The notes: generated by a model not told the origin, from the sequence alone. A stretch of 64,000 bases of DNA from Pantoea sp. Aalb (GCF_009829985.1 NZ_SZZU01000001.1:434001-498000), one strand, 5' to 3'. Counted from the first letter of the stretch, positions 47,252-58,144 are shown. Numbers and translations: made by a program.

Positions 47252-48217
47252 ATGAACACTATAAAACATAGTAAGCTACTTATTTTAGGTTCAGGTCCTG
47301 CTGGTTATACAGCAGCTATTTATGCAGCACGTGCTAACTTAAATCCATCATTAATTACTGGGATGGTAAAAGGCGGACAACTAACCTTTACAACTGATAT
47401 TGAAAATTGGCCTGGTGACCCATATAGTTTAACTGGTCCATTATTAATGGACCGTATGAATTTACATGCTGAAAAATTTGGAACAAAAATTATTTTTGAT
47501 CATATTGTTACAGTAAACTTACAAAATAAATTATTTCATTTAATAGGTGAAAATAGCGAATATACTACTAATGCATTAATAATTGCAACAGGTGCTTCTG
47601 CACGTTATCTGGGTTTACCATCAGAAGAAATTTTTAAAGGTAAAGGAGTTTCATCTTGTGCAGTTTGTGATGGTTTCTTTTATAAAAATAAAAAAATTGC
47701 AGTAATTGGAGGAGGTAATACAGCCATACAAGAAGCATTGTACTTATCAAATATTGCATCTGAAGTACATTTAATTCACCGTCGTGATGTTTTCCGAGCA
47801 GAAAAAATACTTATAAACCGCTTAATGGAAAAAGTATCCAAAGGTAATATTATATTACATACAAATTATATCCTACAAGAAGTAATTGGCGATCAAATAG
47901 GTGTGACTGGCTTAAAAATGTTTTCTACTAATAATAATGGAAGCATAAAATTACTTCAATTATCAGGTATTTTTATTGCTATTGGTCATACCCCTAATAG
48001 TAAAATTTTTGAAGGTCAACTTACTTTAAAAGATGGTTATATTAAAATTAACTCTGGTTTAAACGGCAATTCAACACAAACTAGTATACCAGGTGTATTT
48101 GCAGCTGGAGATGTTACTGATTATATTTATCGTCAAGCTATTACTTCAGCAGGAACTGGATGTATGGCTGCCATGGATGCAGAAAGATATCTTAATAATT
48201 TATATTTAATGCAATAA
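47252..48217 (+). CDS. trxB: Thioredoxin reductase
   Basis: NADPH-dependent flavoprotein that reduces thioredoxin. 321 residues (E. coli 321). FAD site GSGPAGYTAAIYAARA, redox pair CAVC (CAVCDGFF), NADPH site GGGNTAIQEALYLS, and C-terminal GVFAAGDVTD. TTGAGGAATAG before the ATG is a plausible ribosome site. cydDC and aat, between trxB and infA in E. coli, are absent. Confidence 0.97.
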   Translation: MNTIKHSKLLILGSGPAGYTAAIYAARANLNPSLITGMVKGGQLTFTTDIENWPGDPYSLTGPLLMDRMNLHAEKFGTKIIFDHIVTVNLQNKLFHLIGENSEYTTNALIIATGASARYLGLPSEEIFKGKGVSSCAVCDGFFYKNKKIAVIGGGNTAIQEALYLSNIASEVHLIHRRDVFRAEKILINRLMEKVSKGNIILHTNYILQEVIGDQIGVTGLKMFSTNNNGSIKLLQLSGIFIAIGHTPNSKIFEGQLTLKDGYIKINSGLNGNSTQTSIPGVFAAGDVTDYIYRQAITSAGTGCMAAMDAERYLNNLYLMQ

Positions 48218-48420
48218 ATTATTATTAAATTAATTCTTTAAACCTTTAAATATAATGATTATTTATATAAACATAGTATTGATAATATAGTTTTATTATA
48301 CTATAAATTAGTGGACAAGATAGCATTTCATAATAATTTAATACCTCCTCTTATGTTATAAGACCATTAAGTTTCAGTTCTAGGCAATAAATTTTAAATT
48401 TTATAATTTAGATATTTTTA
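48218..48420. other. trxB-infA spacer, first part
   Basis: The whole spacer is 447 bp (48218-48664). No gene seen; cydD, cydC and aat have been lost without recognisable trace. The second part holds the duplication at 48421-48480 and the infA leader. Confidence 0.45.
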
Positions 48421-48480
48421 TATTAAAAAATAATTTATTAAATACTTGAATATTAAAAAATAATTTATTAAATACTTGAA
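48421..48480. repeat. Perfect 30-bp tandem duplication between trxB and infA
   Basis: Two identical adjacent units, 48421-48450 and 48451-48480, each starting TATTAAAAAATAATT and ending AATACTTGAA. Same period as the duplication before trxB but a different sequence. Confidence 0.95.
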
Positions 48481-48664
48481 AAGTATATATTTTATTAATT
48501 TAATTAATAATCTTTTATTTAAAATAAAATTTAAAATATATAACAATATCAATTTATTCTTCATGTAAATAATTTTATATAATTAATATAGTTTCTTTAC
48601 ATAAAGAACAGAATTAGGCATTATTTTTCAGTTTTATACTTTTATGGGTTACCTAGAGGATTTA

Positions 48665-48883
48665 ATGGCTAAAGAAGATAATATTGAAATGCAAGGTACT
48701 GTACTAGATACATTACCTAATACTATGTTTCGCGTAGAACTGGAAAATGGACATGTTATTACTGCTCATATATCAGGTAAAATGCGTAAAAATTATATCC
48801 GTATTTTAACGGGTGATAAAGTGACTGTCGAATTAACTTTATATGACTTAAGTAAAGGTCGTATTATTTTTCGCAGCCGTTAA
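48665..48883 (+). CDS. infA: Translation initiation factor IF-1
   Basis: Small OB-fold factor that occupies the ribosomal A site during initiation. 72 residues, nearly the same as E. coli (MAKEDNIEMQGTVL, GDKVTVELTLYDLSKGRI). The start at 48665 is right, although the frame is open seven codons further: AGAGGA lies just ahead and MAKEDN is the invariant N-terminus. E. coli serW (tRNA-Ser GGA), next to infA, was not found. Confidence 0.98.
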   Translation: MAKEDNIEMQGTVLDTLPNTMFRVELENGHVITAHISGKMRKNYIRILTGDKVTVELTLYDLSKGRIIFRSR

Positions 48884-48904
48884 TATAATATGATTTAAGT
48901 ACTT

Positions 48905-48950
48905 GAAGGAAAAAGAGCAGATATAAATTTGATCTTTTTCCTTCTTTTAT
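48905..48950 (+). terminator. infA terminator
   Basis: Perfect 12-bp stem GAAGGAAAAAGA (48905-48916) / TCTTTTTCCTTC (48933-48944) with a 16-base loop, followed by TTTTAT. Begins 22 bases after the infA stop. Confidence 0.85.
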
Positions 48951-50041
48951 AATATTTTATAATCATTTTATTAATTGAATATGCAATTTTTTTATTTTAT
49001 TTTTTAAACATTAAAAAATAATAAATTTCTTCTTAATTTTATCTATAAAGATTGTATCAATATCTATTAGTTAGCTAAACTAAAAGAGTTTTTTATTATA
49101 TAACTATTTTTCATATTCTTATAATTTAAATTTCTTGCCTTGATTAAGAGGTATACATGTAACCTAACTTATTTTCTATGAAATAACTAATTATTATATG
49201 ATTATAATCATTCTTATGTATTGATTTACATATGATAGGAATATAATATTCTTTATTCTTTTACTATTAAGTATAATACTACTATTCTTTTACTATTTAC
49301 ATTTTAATAAACTTAAAATTAATTCGAGAAATAATAACATTAGAATAATTTTAATCCCGAATTAGAATCTTTACTTGATTATTTCTATAACTTAGTTTAA
49401 ATTTTAATAGCAGTATATTACAAACTAATAATTTTAAATTTATTAACAGGTATTACAAAGGTACTTTTATTATAGTACATAAATTTCAAATTTATATAGT
49501 ATGTATATTACAATAGTTAATATATAGTTTATAACTAACTCTACTGTAACTATATCTAAAATTACTATTGCTGTATCTTTAATATTGATAGTTATCTATA
49601 TAAGACTTTTGTCTTTTAGTTAAAACATTAAGAATTTATACTGTTTCGTCTATTAAAGATTTAATGCTAATTATTTTTATGTTTTAAATTTTTGATTATT
49701 ATCTATTTTAAAATATGCATTTAATCATTTAATCATTTAATCATTTAATCAGTGATACTTTAATTAAGTTAAATAACTATATTTTTATCTATATTAAATT
49801 TACTATCTAACAATAAAATTGTTGATAAGAAAAATATAATACCTTCGAATTACTATTCGATAATAATTTATAATTACTAGTCAACGAATTAGTTCTATTA
49901 ATAAGTTTTCTATAATAATTAGAACTTTTTTTAAAAAAATAATTTCATTTAAATGAAATCTAATTTAGATAATACTATTTATATTTTATTTAAATGTTAA
50001 AAACTTAAATAAGTTTATATTAAGTTTTTATATTTAAATTA
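48951..50041. other. Eroded region infA-rimK
   Basis: About 1.1 kb. E. coli has some thirty genes between infA and rimK, beginning with serW, clpA, clpS and cspD. I recognise none. An 8-bp motif CATTTAAT is repeated four times in tandem at 49718-49749. Confidence 0.5.
49718..49749. repeat. 8-bp tandem repeat, four copies
   Basis: CATTTAAT occurs four times without interruption. Non-coding; slippage product. Confidence 0.9.
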
Positions 50042-50923
50042 CTATTTATTTAAATAAGTTTTTTCAATCCAATCTATCATCATTGATGCAATATTTATAC
50101 CAGTAGCATTTTCTATTCCCTCTAAACCAGGCGAAGCATTAACTTCCATTACTAGAGGTCCACGATTAGCTCTAAGAATGTCTACTCCAGCAACTTCAAG
50201 TCCAATGATATTTGCAGCTTTTATTGCAAGATTACGTTCTTGTTTAGTAATAGATATTGATTTAGCTTTACCGCCACAATGCAAATTAGATCTAAAACTT
50301 CCTTTTTTTGCTTTTCTTTCAATTGATGCTACAACTTCATTACCAATTACTAAACAGCGAATATCTCGTCCTTTAGCTTCTTTAATAAATTCTTGGACTA
50401 AAATGTATGAATTTAATCTATGAAAAGCATCGATAATACTTTCTGCTGCCTTACTTGTTTCTGCTAGTACTACTCCTATGCCTTGACTACCTTCTATTAA
50501 TTTTATTATTAAAGGTGCTCCTCCTACTATAGAAATAAGATCTTTGGTATCTTTAAAAGAAGAAGAAAAGCTAGTAATTGGCATATCAATACCTTGACTA
50601 GCTAATAGTTGTAGAGAGCATAATTTATCATGAGCACGAATAATAGCTATAGATTTATTTAATGTATAGGTTCCACATGTTTCAAAATACCGTAATGCCG
50701 TTGTACCACAAAAAGTATTAGTAGTACTAATCCGTGGTATAACCGCATCAAAATACCCAAGCTGCTTACCCTGGTATTGTAAAGTTGTAAGATGAGATTG
50801 TATATTGAAATAGCAATAATGTACATCTATGATCTGTACTTTATGGCCACGTTTCTTTGCAATATCATGTAACCGTTTACATGAGTAAAGAGATTTATCT
50901 CGAGAAAGGATGGCCATTTTCAT
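50042..50923 (-). CDS. rimK: Ribosomal protein S6 modification protein RimK
   Basis: ATP-grasp ligase that adds glutamates to the C-terminus of ribosomal protein S6. 293 residues (E. coli 300). MKMAILSRD, VIPRIST, VKLVEG-like IKLIEGSQGIGVVL, RDIRCLVIG and GPLVMEVNASPGLEGIE. The start is placed at 50923, seven codons inside the longest frame, where MKMAILSRD matches the family and AAGGA lies upstream. The protein stops soon after the ATP-grasp core, dropping the short variable tail. Confidence 0.95.
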   Translation of the reverse strand: MKMAILSRDKSLYSCKRLHDIAKKRGHKVQIIDVHYCYFNIQSHLTTLQYQGKQLGYFDAVIPRISTTNTFCGTTALRYFETCGTYTLNKSIAIIRAHDKLCSLQLLASQGIDMPITSFSSSFKDTKDLISIVGGAPLIIKLIEGSQGIGVVLAETSKAAESIIDAFHRLNSYILVQEFIKEAKGRDIRCLVIGNEVVASIERKAKKGSFRSNLHCGGKAKSISITKQERNLAIKAANIIGLEVAGVDILRANRGPLVMEVNASPGLEGIENATGINIASMMIDWIEKTYLNK

Positions 50924-51913
50924 TATAAAAATCCTTAATATCATTAATTATAATTAAATTATTTATAAAATATACAATTTTTTAATTGTATAAAACTGCT
51001 AAATTCACTTATTTTTTAATTATAAATATTATAATATTTTACTATTATATACTGTATATTTCTCAAAATAATAATTATGCTTTTATGAATTAAAATCGTT
51101 CATATACCTAATTTTAATATTTATACTATAAATCAAATTTATAGTATAATAATAAAGGAATAGGGTTTCCTATTATTTTAGCCTTTGGAAAAGTGATTTA
51201 TTTTTTTTTTGCTATTTTAAATTAAATAATTATTTATAAAAAGTAAGATACCTTATCTTAAAGGTATTTTAAGACAATAATTATATTGTTAAAAAAGTAA
51301 TTTTTATGCCAGACTATTAAAATAATAACATATTTGTTCATAATACTTATTTTTATATTTTTTGAAAATCAAAAAATATAAAAATTATGACTAGTATTTA
51401 TAGTATGATTATTTTTTTCTTAAAACAAACATAAAAAAATTATTAATAAATTAAAAATATTAATTAAACTTTTTTTAAAAAAGATAAATATAAGAAGAAT
51501 AAAATTCCTTTTATATTTCAAATAATTTTTTTTTAAAAAAACCTTAGTATCATTAAACTAACAATGAATTAAAAGTATATATTAATTTAATTAATAGATT
51601 ATGAAATAATTGAATTTTTCTGGTTGATAAACTTTAAAGTCAAAAATTTTAATTTCATTAAAAATATTTAAAAATTCTAAATAAATTAAGATGTTTTTTT
51701 TATAAATTAAAAAAAATTATAGTTTTATATCTATATTCAAATTACTTAAAAATTTCCATGTCATTAAAAGTTAGATAAAAATTAGCATAATAATACTATA
51801 TAATACTATTATATTTAAATTAATTAGAATCATTAGTAATTTACATATCGTGTATTCATTAACATAAGTATAATGTACCATTATATCTATCGATTAGAAA
51901 ATGTAAAATACAC
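50924..51913. other. Eroded region rimK-moeA
   Basis: About 1 kb, no gene recognised; E. coli has ybjN, potFGHI and many others here. Contains the perfect 16-bp inverted repeat at 51349-51385 and smaller hairpins (AATAGG/CCTATT near 51161-51176; ATACCTT/AAGGTAT near 51248-51268). Confidence 0.5.
51349..51385. repeat. 16-bp perfect inverted repeat
   Basis: ATTTTTATATTTTTTG (51349-51364), loop AAAAT, exact complement (51370-51385). In RNA a long A-U hairpin, with no gene next to it on either side. Possibly the terminator of a gene since lost. Confidence 0.75.
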
Positions 51914-53152
51914 ATGCAATTTTTAACTACAAAATTAATTAGCTTTGAAGAAGCTCAACAAAAAATATATGAACAAATTCAACCTATTAATGATCATATA
52001 AAAATATCTTTACTGAAAGCAGCAGGATATATCACTGCAAAAGCTGTTTTTTCCCCATTAGATTTACCTTTATTTGATAATTCAGCAATGGATGGATATG
52101 CTATTCAACAAATTAAAAATATAAAATTAAATCATTTAATGCAAATTATTGGTATAGCTTATGCTGGTAAACCATTTGAAAATAAATGGCCCCCTGATAC
52201 TGTAATTCGTATTATGACTGGAGCGCCAATTCCAAATAAATGCGATGCTGTAATAATGCAGGAAAATATTCAAAAATTTGGAAATAAAATTTCAATTAAT
52301 ACTCCAATATATAAAGGACAAAACATTCGTTATAAAGGTGAAGATATACAGATTGGCAACCAAATTCTTGACTCTGGTATACGACTAGACTCTACTGAAC
52401 TAACTTTATTAGCATCCCTCGGGATCAATAAAGTAAGTGTAATACGTAAATTACGTGTTGCTATTTTTTCTACTGGTAATGAATTACAGATATTAGGTAA
52501 ACCATTATTAAAAAATCAAATTTATGATATTAATCGTTTTATTATATCATTAATGTTAAATAAACTAAATTGTAAAATTATTGATCTAGGCATTATTCGA
52601 GATCATCCAAATGAAATTCGTTATATTTTTAATAAAGCTGATCGCCTAGCTGATATAGTAATATGTACTGGTGGGATATCAGTAGGAGATACGGATTTTA
52701 CTAGAATGATTTTACAAGAAATAGGCGATATTACTTTCTATAAATTAGCTATAAAACCAGGTAAGCCATTTGCTTTTGGTCGTTTAAAAAATAGTTGGTT
52801 TTGTAGTCTTCCAGGTAATCCAGTATCTGCAACAGTTACTTTTTATTACTTAGTTCAGCCAATTTTAAAGCATCTCGCAGGAAACACTAAATATACTATG
52901 CCGTTACGACAAAGGGCAATTACAATGAACTACTTAAAAAAAACCCCTGGAAGACTTGATTTTCAACGTGGTGTTTATAGTCAAGATGAAAATGGACTAT
53001 TAAAAGTATCAAGTACTGGTATACAAGATTCACATATATTCAGATCATTAACAATGGCTAATTGTTTTATTATATTAGAACGTGAGCGTGGTAATGTTAA
53101 TCCTGGTGAATGGGTAGAGATTGAAGGATTTAATCGTCTTCTTAAAGGATAA
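51914..53152 (+). CDS. moeA: Molybdopterin molybdotransferase MoeA
   Basis: Inserts molybdate into adenylated molybdopterin, the last step of molybdenum cofactor synthesis. 412 residues (E. coli 411). PLFDNSAMDGYA, the MoCF-binding FSTGNEL, TGGISVGDTDF and LPGNPVSATVTFY. Eight bp ahead of moeB, the conserved moeAB operon. moaABCDE and mog, needed for the complete pathway, would have to be elsewhere in the genome. Confidence 0.97.
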   Translation: MQFLTTKLISFEEAQQKIYEQIQPINDHIKISLLKAAGYITAKAVFSPLDLPLFDNSAMDGYAIQQIKNIKLNHLMQIIGIAYAGKPFENKWPPDTVIRIMTGAPIPNKCDAVIMQENIQKFGNKISINTPIYKGQNIRYKGEDIQIGNQILDSGIRLDSTELTLLASLGINKVSVIRKLRVAIFSTGNELQILGKPLLKNQIYDINRFIISLMLNKLNCKIIDLGIIRDHPNEIRYIFNKADRLADIVICTGGISVGDTDFTRMILQEIGDITFYKLAIKPGKPFAFGRLKNSWFCSLPGNPVSATVTFYYLVQPILKHLAGNTKYTMPLRQRAITMNYLKKTPGRLDFQRGVYSQDENGLLKVSSTGIQDSHIFRSLTMANCFIILERERGNVNPGEWVEIEGFNRLLKG

Positions 53153-53160
53153 GAATAAAT

Positions 53161-53919
53161 ATGAATAAGTTAAGTAATGAAGAGATAATACGCTATAATC
53201 GACAGATCGTATTACAAGGTTTTGATTTTGAAAAACAAGAAAAATTAAAAAGTTCTCATGTGCTAATAGTAGGACTTGGTGGACTTGGTTGTGCTGCTGC
53301 ACCTTATCTAGCATCTTCTGGAATTGGATACCTTACTATACTTGATTTTGATACAATTAGCTTAAGTAATTTACAGCGTCAAATTTTATATAGCGATACA
53401 AAAATTGGTATACCAAAAGTTAATGTAGCAGCACAAAAATTAAAAACAATCAACCCATACTGTAATATAGAAATTATTAATGAACAATTAAATGAGACTT
53501 CATTTTCATGTCTGATTTCCAATCATGACGCAGTAGTGGATTGCACTGATAACATTAGAGCTCGTGAACAAATTAATCGTTTATGTTTTCAACATAGAGT
53601 ACCACTTATTTCTAGTGCAGCTATTCGTATGGAAGGCTTATTAAGTGTATTTACTTGGAAGCCAGGTGAACCGTGTTATCGTTGTATTAGCAGATTATTT
53701 AATGAATATGAATTAAATTGCTTAGAAACTGGTATAATAGCTCCATTAGTTGGTGTATTAGGTTCAATGCAAGCACTAGAAACTCTTAAAGTATTAACTA
53801 AATTTGGTAAAACATTAAATGCACGTTTATTAATCTATGATGCCATGATCATGGAATTATATACAGTAAAGATAATACAAGATATTTATTGTGAAGTATG
53901 TGGTACTTGTAATCAGTAA
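53161..53919 (+). CDS. moeB: Molybdopterin-synthase adenylyltransferase MoeB
   Basis: E1-like enzyme that adenylates the C-terminus of MoaD so that it can receive sulfur. 252 residues (E. coli 249). Nucleotide site VGLGGLGCAAAPYLASSG, arginine finger RQILY, DCTDNIRAREQIN, and the zinc cysteines CYRC and CEVCGTC. Second gene of moeAB. Confidence 0.97.
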   Translation: MNKLSNEEIIRYNRQIVLQGFDFEKQEKLKSSHVLIVGLGGLGCAAAPYLASSGIGYLTILDFDTISLSNLQRQILYSDTKIGIPKVNVAAQKLKTINPYCNIEIINEQLNETSFSCLISNHDAVVDCTDNIRAREQINRLCFQHRVPLISSAAIRMEGLLSVFTWKPGEPCYRCISRLFNEYELNCLETGIIAPLVGVLGSMQALETLKVLTKFGKTLNARLLIYDAMIMELYTVKIIQDIYCEVCGTCNQ

Positions 53920-54401
<482 letters not shown>

Positions 54402-54803
54402 TTATTTAATTAAAAAATCTTCTAATCTTTTTCCTTTATCTAACGCTTTTTTAATAGTTGCCGGAGTTCTTCCTTGTCCAGTCCAAGATTTTTCCATACC
54501 TTTTTCATCAATATATAAATATTTTGCTGGACGTGGAACACGTTTAATATGTTTTTTATTGTTTTCTAGTGTACTAAGCAATTCTGTTAAATCAATACCA
54601 TCAGCTAATAACATTTCACGGTATTTAGAAATTTTTTCTTCTTTTGTACGATTTTTGGCTTCTTTTGCTTTTATTTCTTCTCGACGTTCACTTATTACTA
54701 TAGTTAATTTATCTAAGATTTCTTCTAAATCGGCTAAAAGAAGTTCACGTGATTGGGCACGTAATGTACGAATATTATTTAAAACTTTAAATGCATTACT
54801 CAT
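54402..54803 (-). CDS. hns: Nucleoid protein H-NS
   Basis: Xenogeneic silencer that binds A+T-rich DNA and oligomerises along it. 133 residues (E. coli 137). N-terminal dimerisation helices (MSNAFKVLNNIRTLRAQSREL), second oligomerisation helix (EKISKYREMLLADGIDLTELL), basic linker (NNKKHIKRVPRPAKY) and the DNA-binding hook motif WTGQGRTP. The ATG at 54803 (after AAGGA) is preferred over a GTG one codon earlier. In E. coli hns is near galU, so the gene is out of place here, between moeB and mntR. H-NS rather than StpA by overall likeness, though I could not compare formally. Confidence 0.93.
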   Translation of the reverse strand: MSNAFKVLNNIRTLRAQSRELLLADLEEILDKLTIVISERREEIKAKEAKNRTKEEKISKYREMLLADGIDLTELLSTLENNKKHIKRVPRPAKYLYIDEKGMEKSWTGQGRTPATIKKALDKGKRLEDFLIK

Positions 54804-55753
54804 CACAATATCCTTACCTAAAGATTTTTAATAAACAATTTAGTAATAAAATTAACTATTTTAAGATTTAAACATATCCAATTTTAAATTAAAATATACA
54901 TATTTTCTGAATATATATTAATATAATTATATATGTTATTTTAATTTTAACACTTAGCTTTTAATAAATATGACTGGATATTCTTTCTATTATTGATGCA
55001 TTTATTAATGAATTAATCAATGCTAAAAAAAGAAAAGTATCTATGTAATTTATAAAATAAATTTATTAAAAATAGAAACACATAAGTAAAGATAAAAATA
55101 TAATTAGTTTTCTAAAAAAATAATTATATTTAATATACTTATATTATTAATTTTAAAATACAGTTTATTATTAATACACACTACATTTTAGTATGAATAC
55201 ATTTTTTAAATTATTTAATAAATAATTATTATTTTATTGAATATATAGTACATAATACATTGAAAATTAAATTTTCAAATAAATTCAAGTAAAATTTTCC
55301 AGTAGAGTAGATTATTAACAGTAAAATTAAAAATTTTAAAATAAAAAAGATTATTAGTAAAAAAAATTGCTTAATTCATTAAATTTAATTTAAATATATA
55401 TTTTAGTATAAATTACCTTATGATAATAATCATCAAACTTTATTACTATAATATCAAATAATCTAAAAATAATAAATAAATAATAATTTATAAATGTGGT
55501 TTTAATTTTATATTTCAATAACTTTATATATTTACATAATTTTTTTATTAAAAGTACTAATTATTATAGTAATAAAATCTTAATAATAATTAAATTATTA
55601 TATTTATAAGTAAAGATTATCTTATAAAATTAAGAATCAATAAATACATGTTATTAAATATTAAATAATAAACTTACTATATCTCTATTAAGTAAAGATG
55701 TAATAATAAGCAAAAAAAACGTAATTTAGAAAATATTAAATAAATTATTATGT
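54804..55753. other. hns-mntR spacer
   Basis: 950 bp, extremely A+T rich, no gene seen in any frame. It separates the out-of-place hns from mntR and so includes one rearrangement junction and presumably the hns promoter. Confidence 0.5.
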
Positions 55754-56224
55754 TTATCTAAGATTAACAGGTTTTTTAAAATTTCTAAAAATGATAAGTG
55801 TTTCATCGCTAACATGATGTTCTAAACCTTCAGAATCACGTCTTGCAATCTCTGGACTTACACCTAATGTTAATAGAAAATTCTCTACAATATGGTGACG
55901 AATACGACTTTGTTTAGCTAATTTCTCACCTTTCATAGTTAAAAAAATTCCACGATATGGTAATTGTTCAATTAATCCAGTATTATTAAGACGTTTAAGC
56001 ATTTTTGCTACTGTGGGTTGAGATACACCAAGATATGCTGCTATATCTACCTGTCTTGCTTCACCGAATTTATAAATTAAATCAGAAATTAATTCTACAT
56101 AGTCATCAATAATCTCACGCCGATTTGCTTCACGTGCTTGACAAAATCCTTTAACATGATCTTCTATGTATTTAAATGGATCCTGGAATAATGTGTTGCT
56201 AACGTTTTTCGCAAGATGACTCAT
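55754..56224 (-). CDS. mntR: Manganese-responsive regulator MntR
   Basis: DtxR/MntR-family repressor that senses Mn(II). 156 residues (E. coli 155). Winged helix RQVDIAAYLGVSQPTVAKMLKRL, metal-site residues in RHHIVENFL and LEHHVSDET. In E. coli it controls mntH, mntS and mntP; none of these is in this window, and the small gene mntS next to mntR in E. coli is not found in the 240 bp up to ompX. Confidence 0.95.
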   Translation of the reverse strand: MSHLAKNVSNTLFQDPFKYIEDHVKGFCQAREANRREIIDDYVELISDLIYKFGEARQVDIAAYLGVSQPTVAKMLKRLNNTGLIEQLPYRGIFLTMKGEKLAKQSRIRHHIVENFLLTLGVSPEIARRDSEGLEHHVSDETLIIFRNFKKPVNLR

Positions 56225-56397
56225 TCTAATCAGATTCCTTTTTCTATTATTTGCATAATATATATGGGCTATTTACATTATAAGCAAACTGTAGAGAAGA
56301 ATAATGTATTTATACATAAAATGTACTATAAAAAATGAATAAATATATTCTATATATTTTAATATTTAGGATATTTCCTAATTTTAACAAGTTAATT

Positions 56398-56454
56398 AAA
56401 TATTTAAATATAAAAACGATCCATTTCATAGATCGTTTTTATATTTAAATATTT
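56398..56454. terminator. 24-bp perfect inverted repeat after ompX
   Basis: Arms 56398-56421 and 56431-56454 are exact complements around a 9-base loop (CATTTCATA). The inner part is AAAAACGATC/GATCGTTTTT, a normal terminator stem; A-T pairs extend it outwards by fourteen. It ends nine bases from the ompX stop codon, so it terminates ompX (minus strand) and could also stop readthrough in the other direction. Confidence 0.88.
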
Positions 56455-56462
56455 TTAAAAAA

Positions 56463-56975
56463 TTAGAAAGTATAAGCTATACCAGCAACCCAAGTACCTA
56501 CATCTAGATTACGAATACGACTCATCTCATATCCAATATCTAAAGAAAAGTTATCAAACAGGTGAAATTGGAACCCGATGCCATAAGTAAATCCTACATC
56601 ACTAATATCTTTTTTACGACGATGTGACATATTAGAATTAAATTTACCGTAACCTAGACCTAATGTACCATAAACATATGTATTATCATTTAAACGGTAT
56701 GCTGGACCACCAGTAAAACTATAAAATTGACTTTTACGATATACACCGTTAGTAACGAGATCTCTTTCAATATAGTTAAAAGAAGTTATCCAACCTAGAG
56801 GGTTAGCTTCATTTTCTTCACGATATTTCAAGGTGAATCCATTATTTTTATTGAAAAACCCCTTAATATCACCTTGTGCATAACCAGTGGAAACAGTACT
56901 TTTTATTACAACAGCTGGACATGTATGAATTGATAATAAATAAGTTAAAACTGAAAGAAATATAATTTTTTTCAT
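56463..56975 (-). CDS. ompX: Outer membrane protein OmpX
   Basis: Eight-stranded outer-membrane barrel of the Ail/Lom family. 170 residues (E. coli 171). Signal peptide ending near CPAVV, then STVSTGYAQGD, NPLGWITSFNYIERD, GPAYRLNDNTYVYGTLG and the C-terminal DVGTWVAGIAYTF with terminal Phe. Start at ATG 56975 with GAGGTGG ahead, rather than the GTG two codons upstream. Confidence 0.95.
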   Translation of the reverse strand: MKKIIFLSVLTYLLSIHTCPAVVIKSTVSTGYAQGDIKGFFNKNNGFTLKYREENEANPLGWITSFNYIERDLVTNGVYRKSQFYSFTGGPAYRLNDNTYVYGTLGLGYGKFNSNMSHRRKKDISDVGFTYGIGFQFHLFDNFSLDIGYEMSRIRNLDVGTWVAGIAYTF

Positions 56976-58144
56976 AACCACCTCATAATATTTTCATATA
57001 GCTTCTCATGAAATACTCAAAATATAAAGGAATATAATAAAATTCAACAAGAAATTCTGCTTCTTTATTTCTAGTAGTACTTACAATATCATATATTAAA
57101 AATTTATCTAATTTCCTAATTTTCTAATTAATTATATATATTATAAAAATAATTATTTATTATGAAAAAAATTAGAACTACGTTAGTTAAATATTTTATT
57201 AAGGATTTATTAAACTTAATTAAGTAGTTAATTACTGTATTAATATTTTAGATATTTTTTTATTGCCATACTTTCAAAAAGATTGGTATTCTACTCGAAT
57301 AAATAATAAAATTTATAAAAAATAAATATTTATAGTCTATAACTTTAATATAAGTTTTATTATTACATATTTTACAATTATTTTTTTAAATATTTATATA
57401 TAACATATAAGAATTTTATAAGAGAATACATCCCCTATTATATGTCTTAATTATACTTATACTTACTAAGTAAATATTACATATTCATACAAATAAACAC
57501 ATTTGACATATTTTCTAAAGCTAGTTAATTTCTTATTTACAAAAAAGTTTAATTATCTTATTTATTTCTTTTCTATTTTTTCCTATTAACTTTATCAAAG
57601 TTCAAAAATATTGGTAAATCATAATCTCTATATGTACTATGTGAAGTTCTTATTTTATTAATATTACTAATAAAATTTAAAATATAGGTAGTTATACTAT
57701 ATTAATTTATTGATTAATATAGTAAGATATTATTATATAATACTTAAATTTTCAATAATCTGTAAATATATCTATAGCAAAGGCATCATAAATTATTTTA
57801 AAATCAATATAATATATGAATATTTACAAAAATGATTACTTTTTTGATTATTATTTAAAGTAATATAATAAAATTTATACTTTAAATAAATGTTTAGTTT
57901 TATTTTATAGTAAAATTTTATAAAACTAAACAGATAAGTATTAAATCAATTGATAAAAATAGTAATTGTTATTTTAATAAAAACTTTTTTTATAATAGTA
58001 TATAAATATAAAAAACTCATTTTTCTAATTAAATTACATACAAAATTTTAAGTGAAGCATCAGTAGCCATAATGAATTAAATTAAATATTTTATCTTATT
58101 TATCATCATATTTTATTTTTAAATATTAGTAGAATTAATTGTTA
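56976..58144. other. Eroded region ompX-dps
   Basis: About 1.2 kb. E. coli has rhtA here (plus strand in this orientation). I could not recognise a piece of it; stops fill all frames. Includes the ompX promoter region, not resolved. Confidence 0.5.

Noticed and set aside
47181..48480. CRISPR-like array made of the 30-bp repeats
   Set aside because: Units are directly adjacent without spacers, only two copies each and different sequences; simple tandem duplications. No cas gene in the window.
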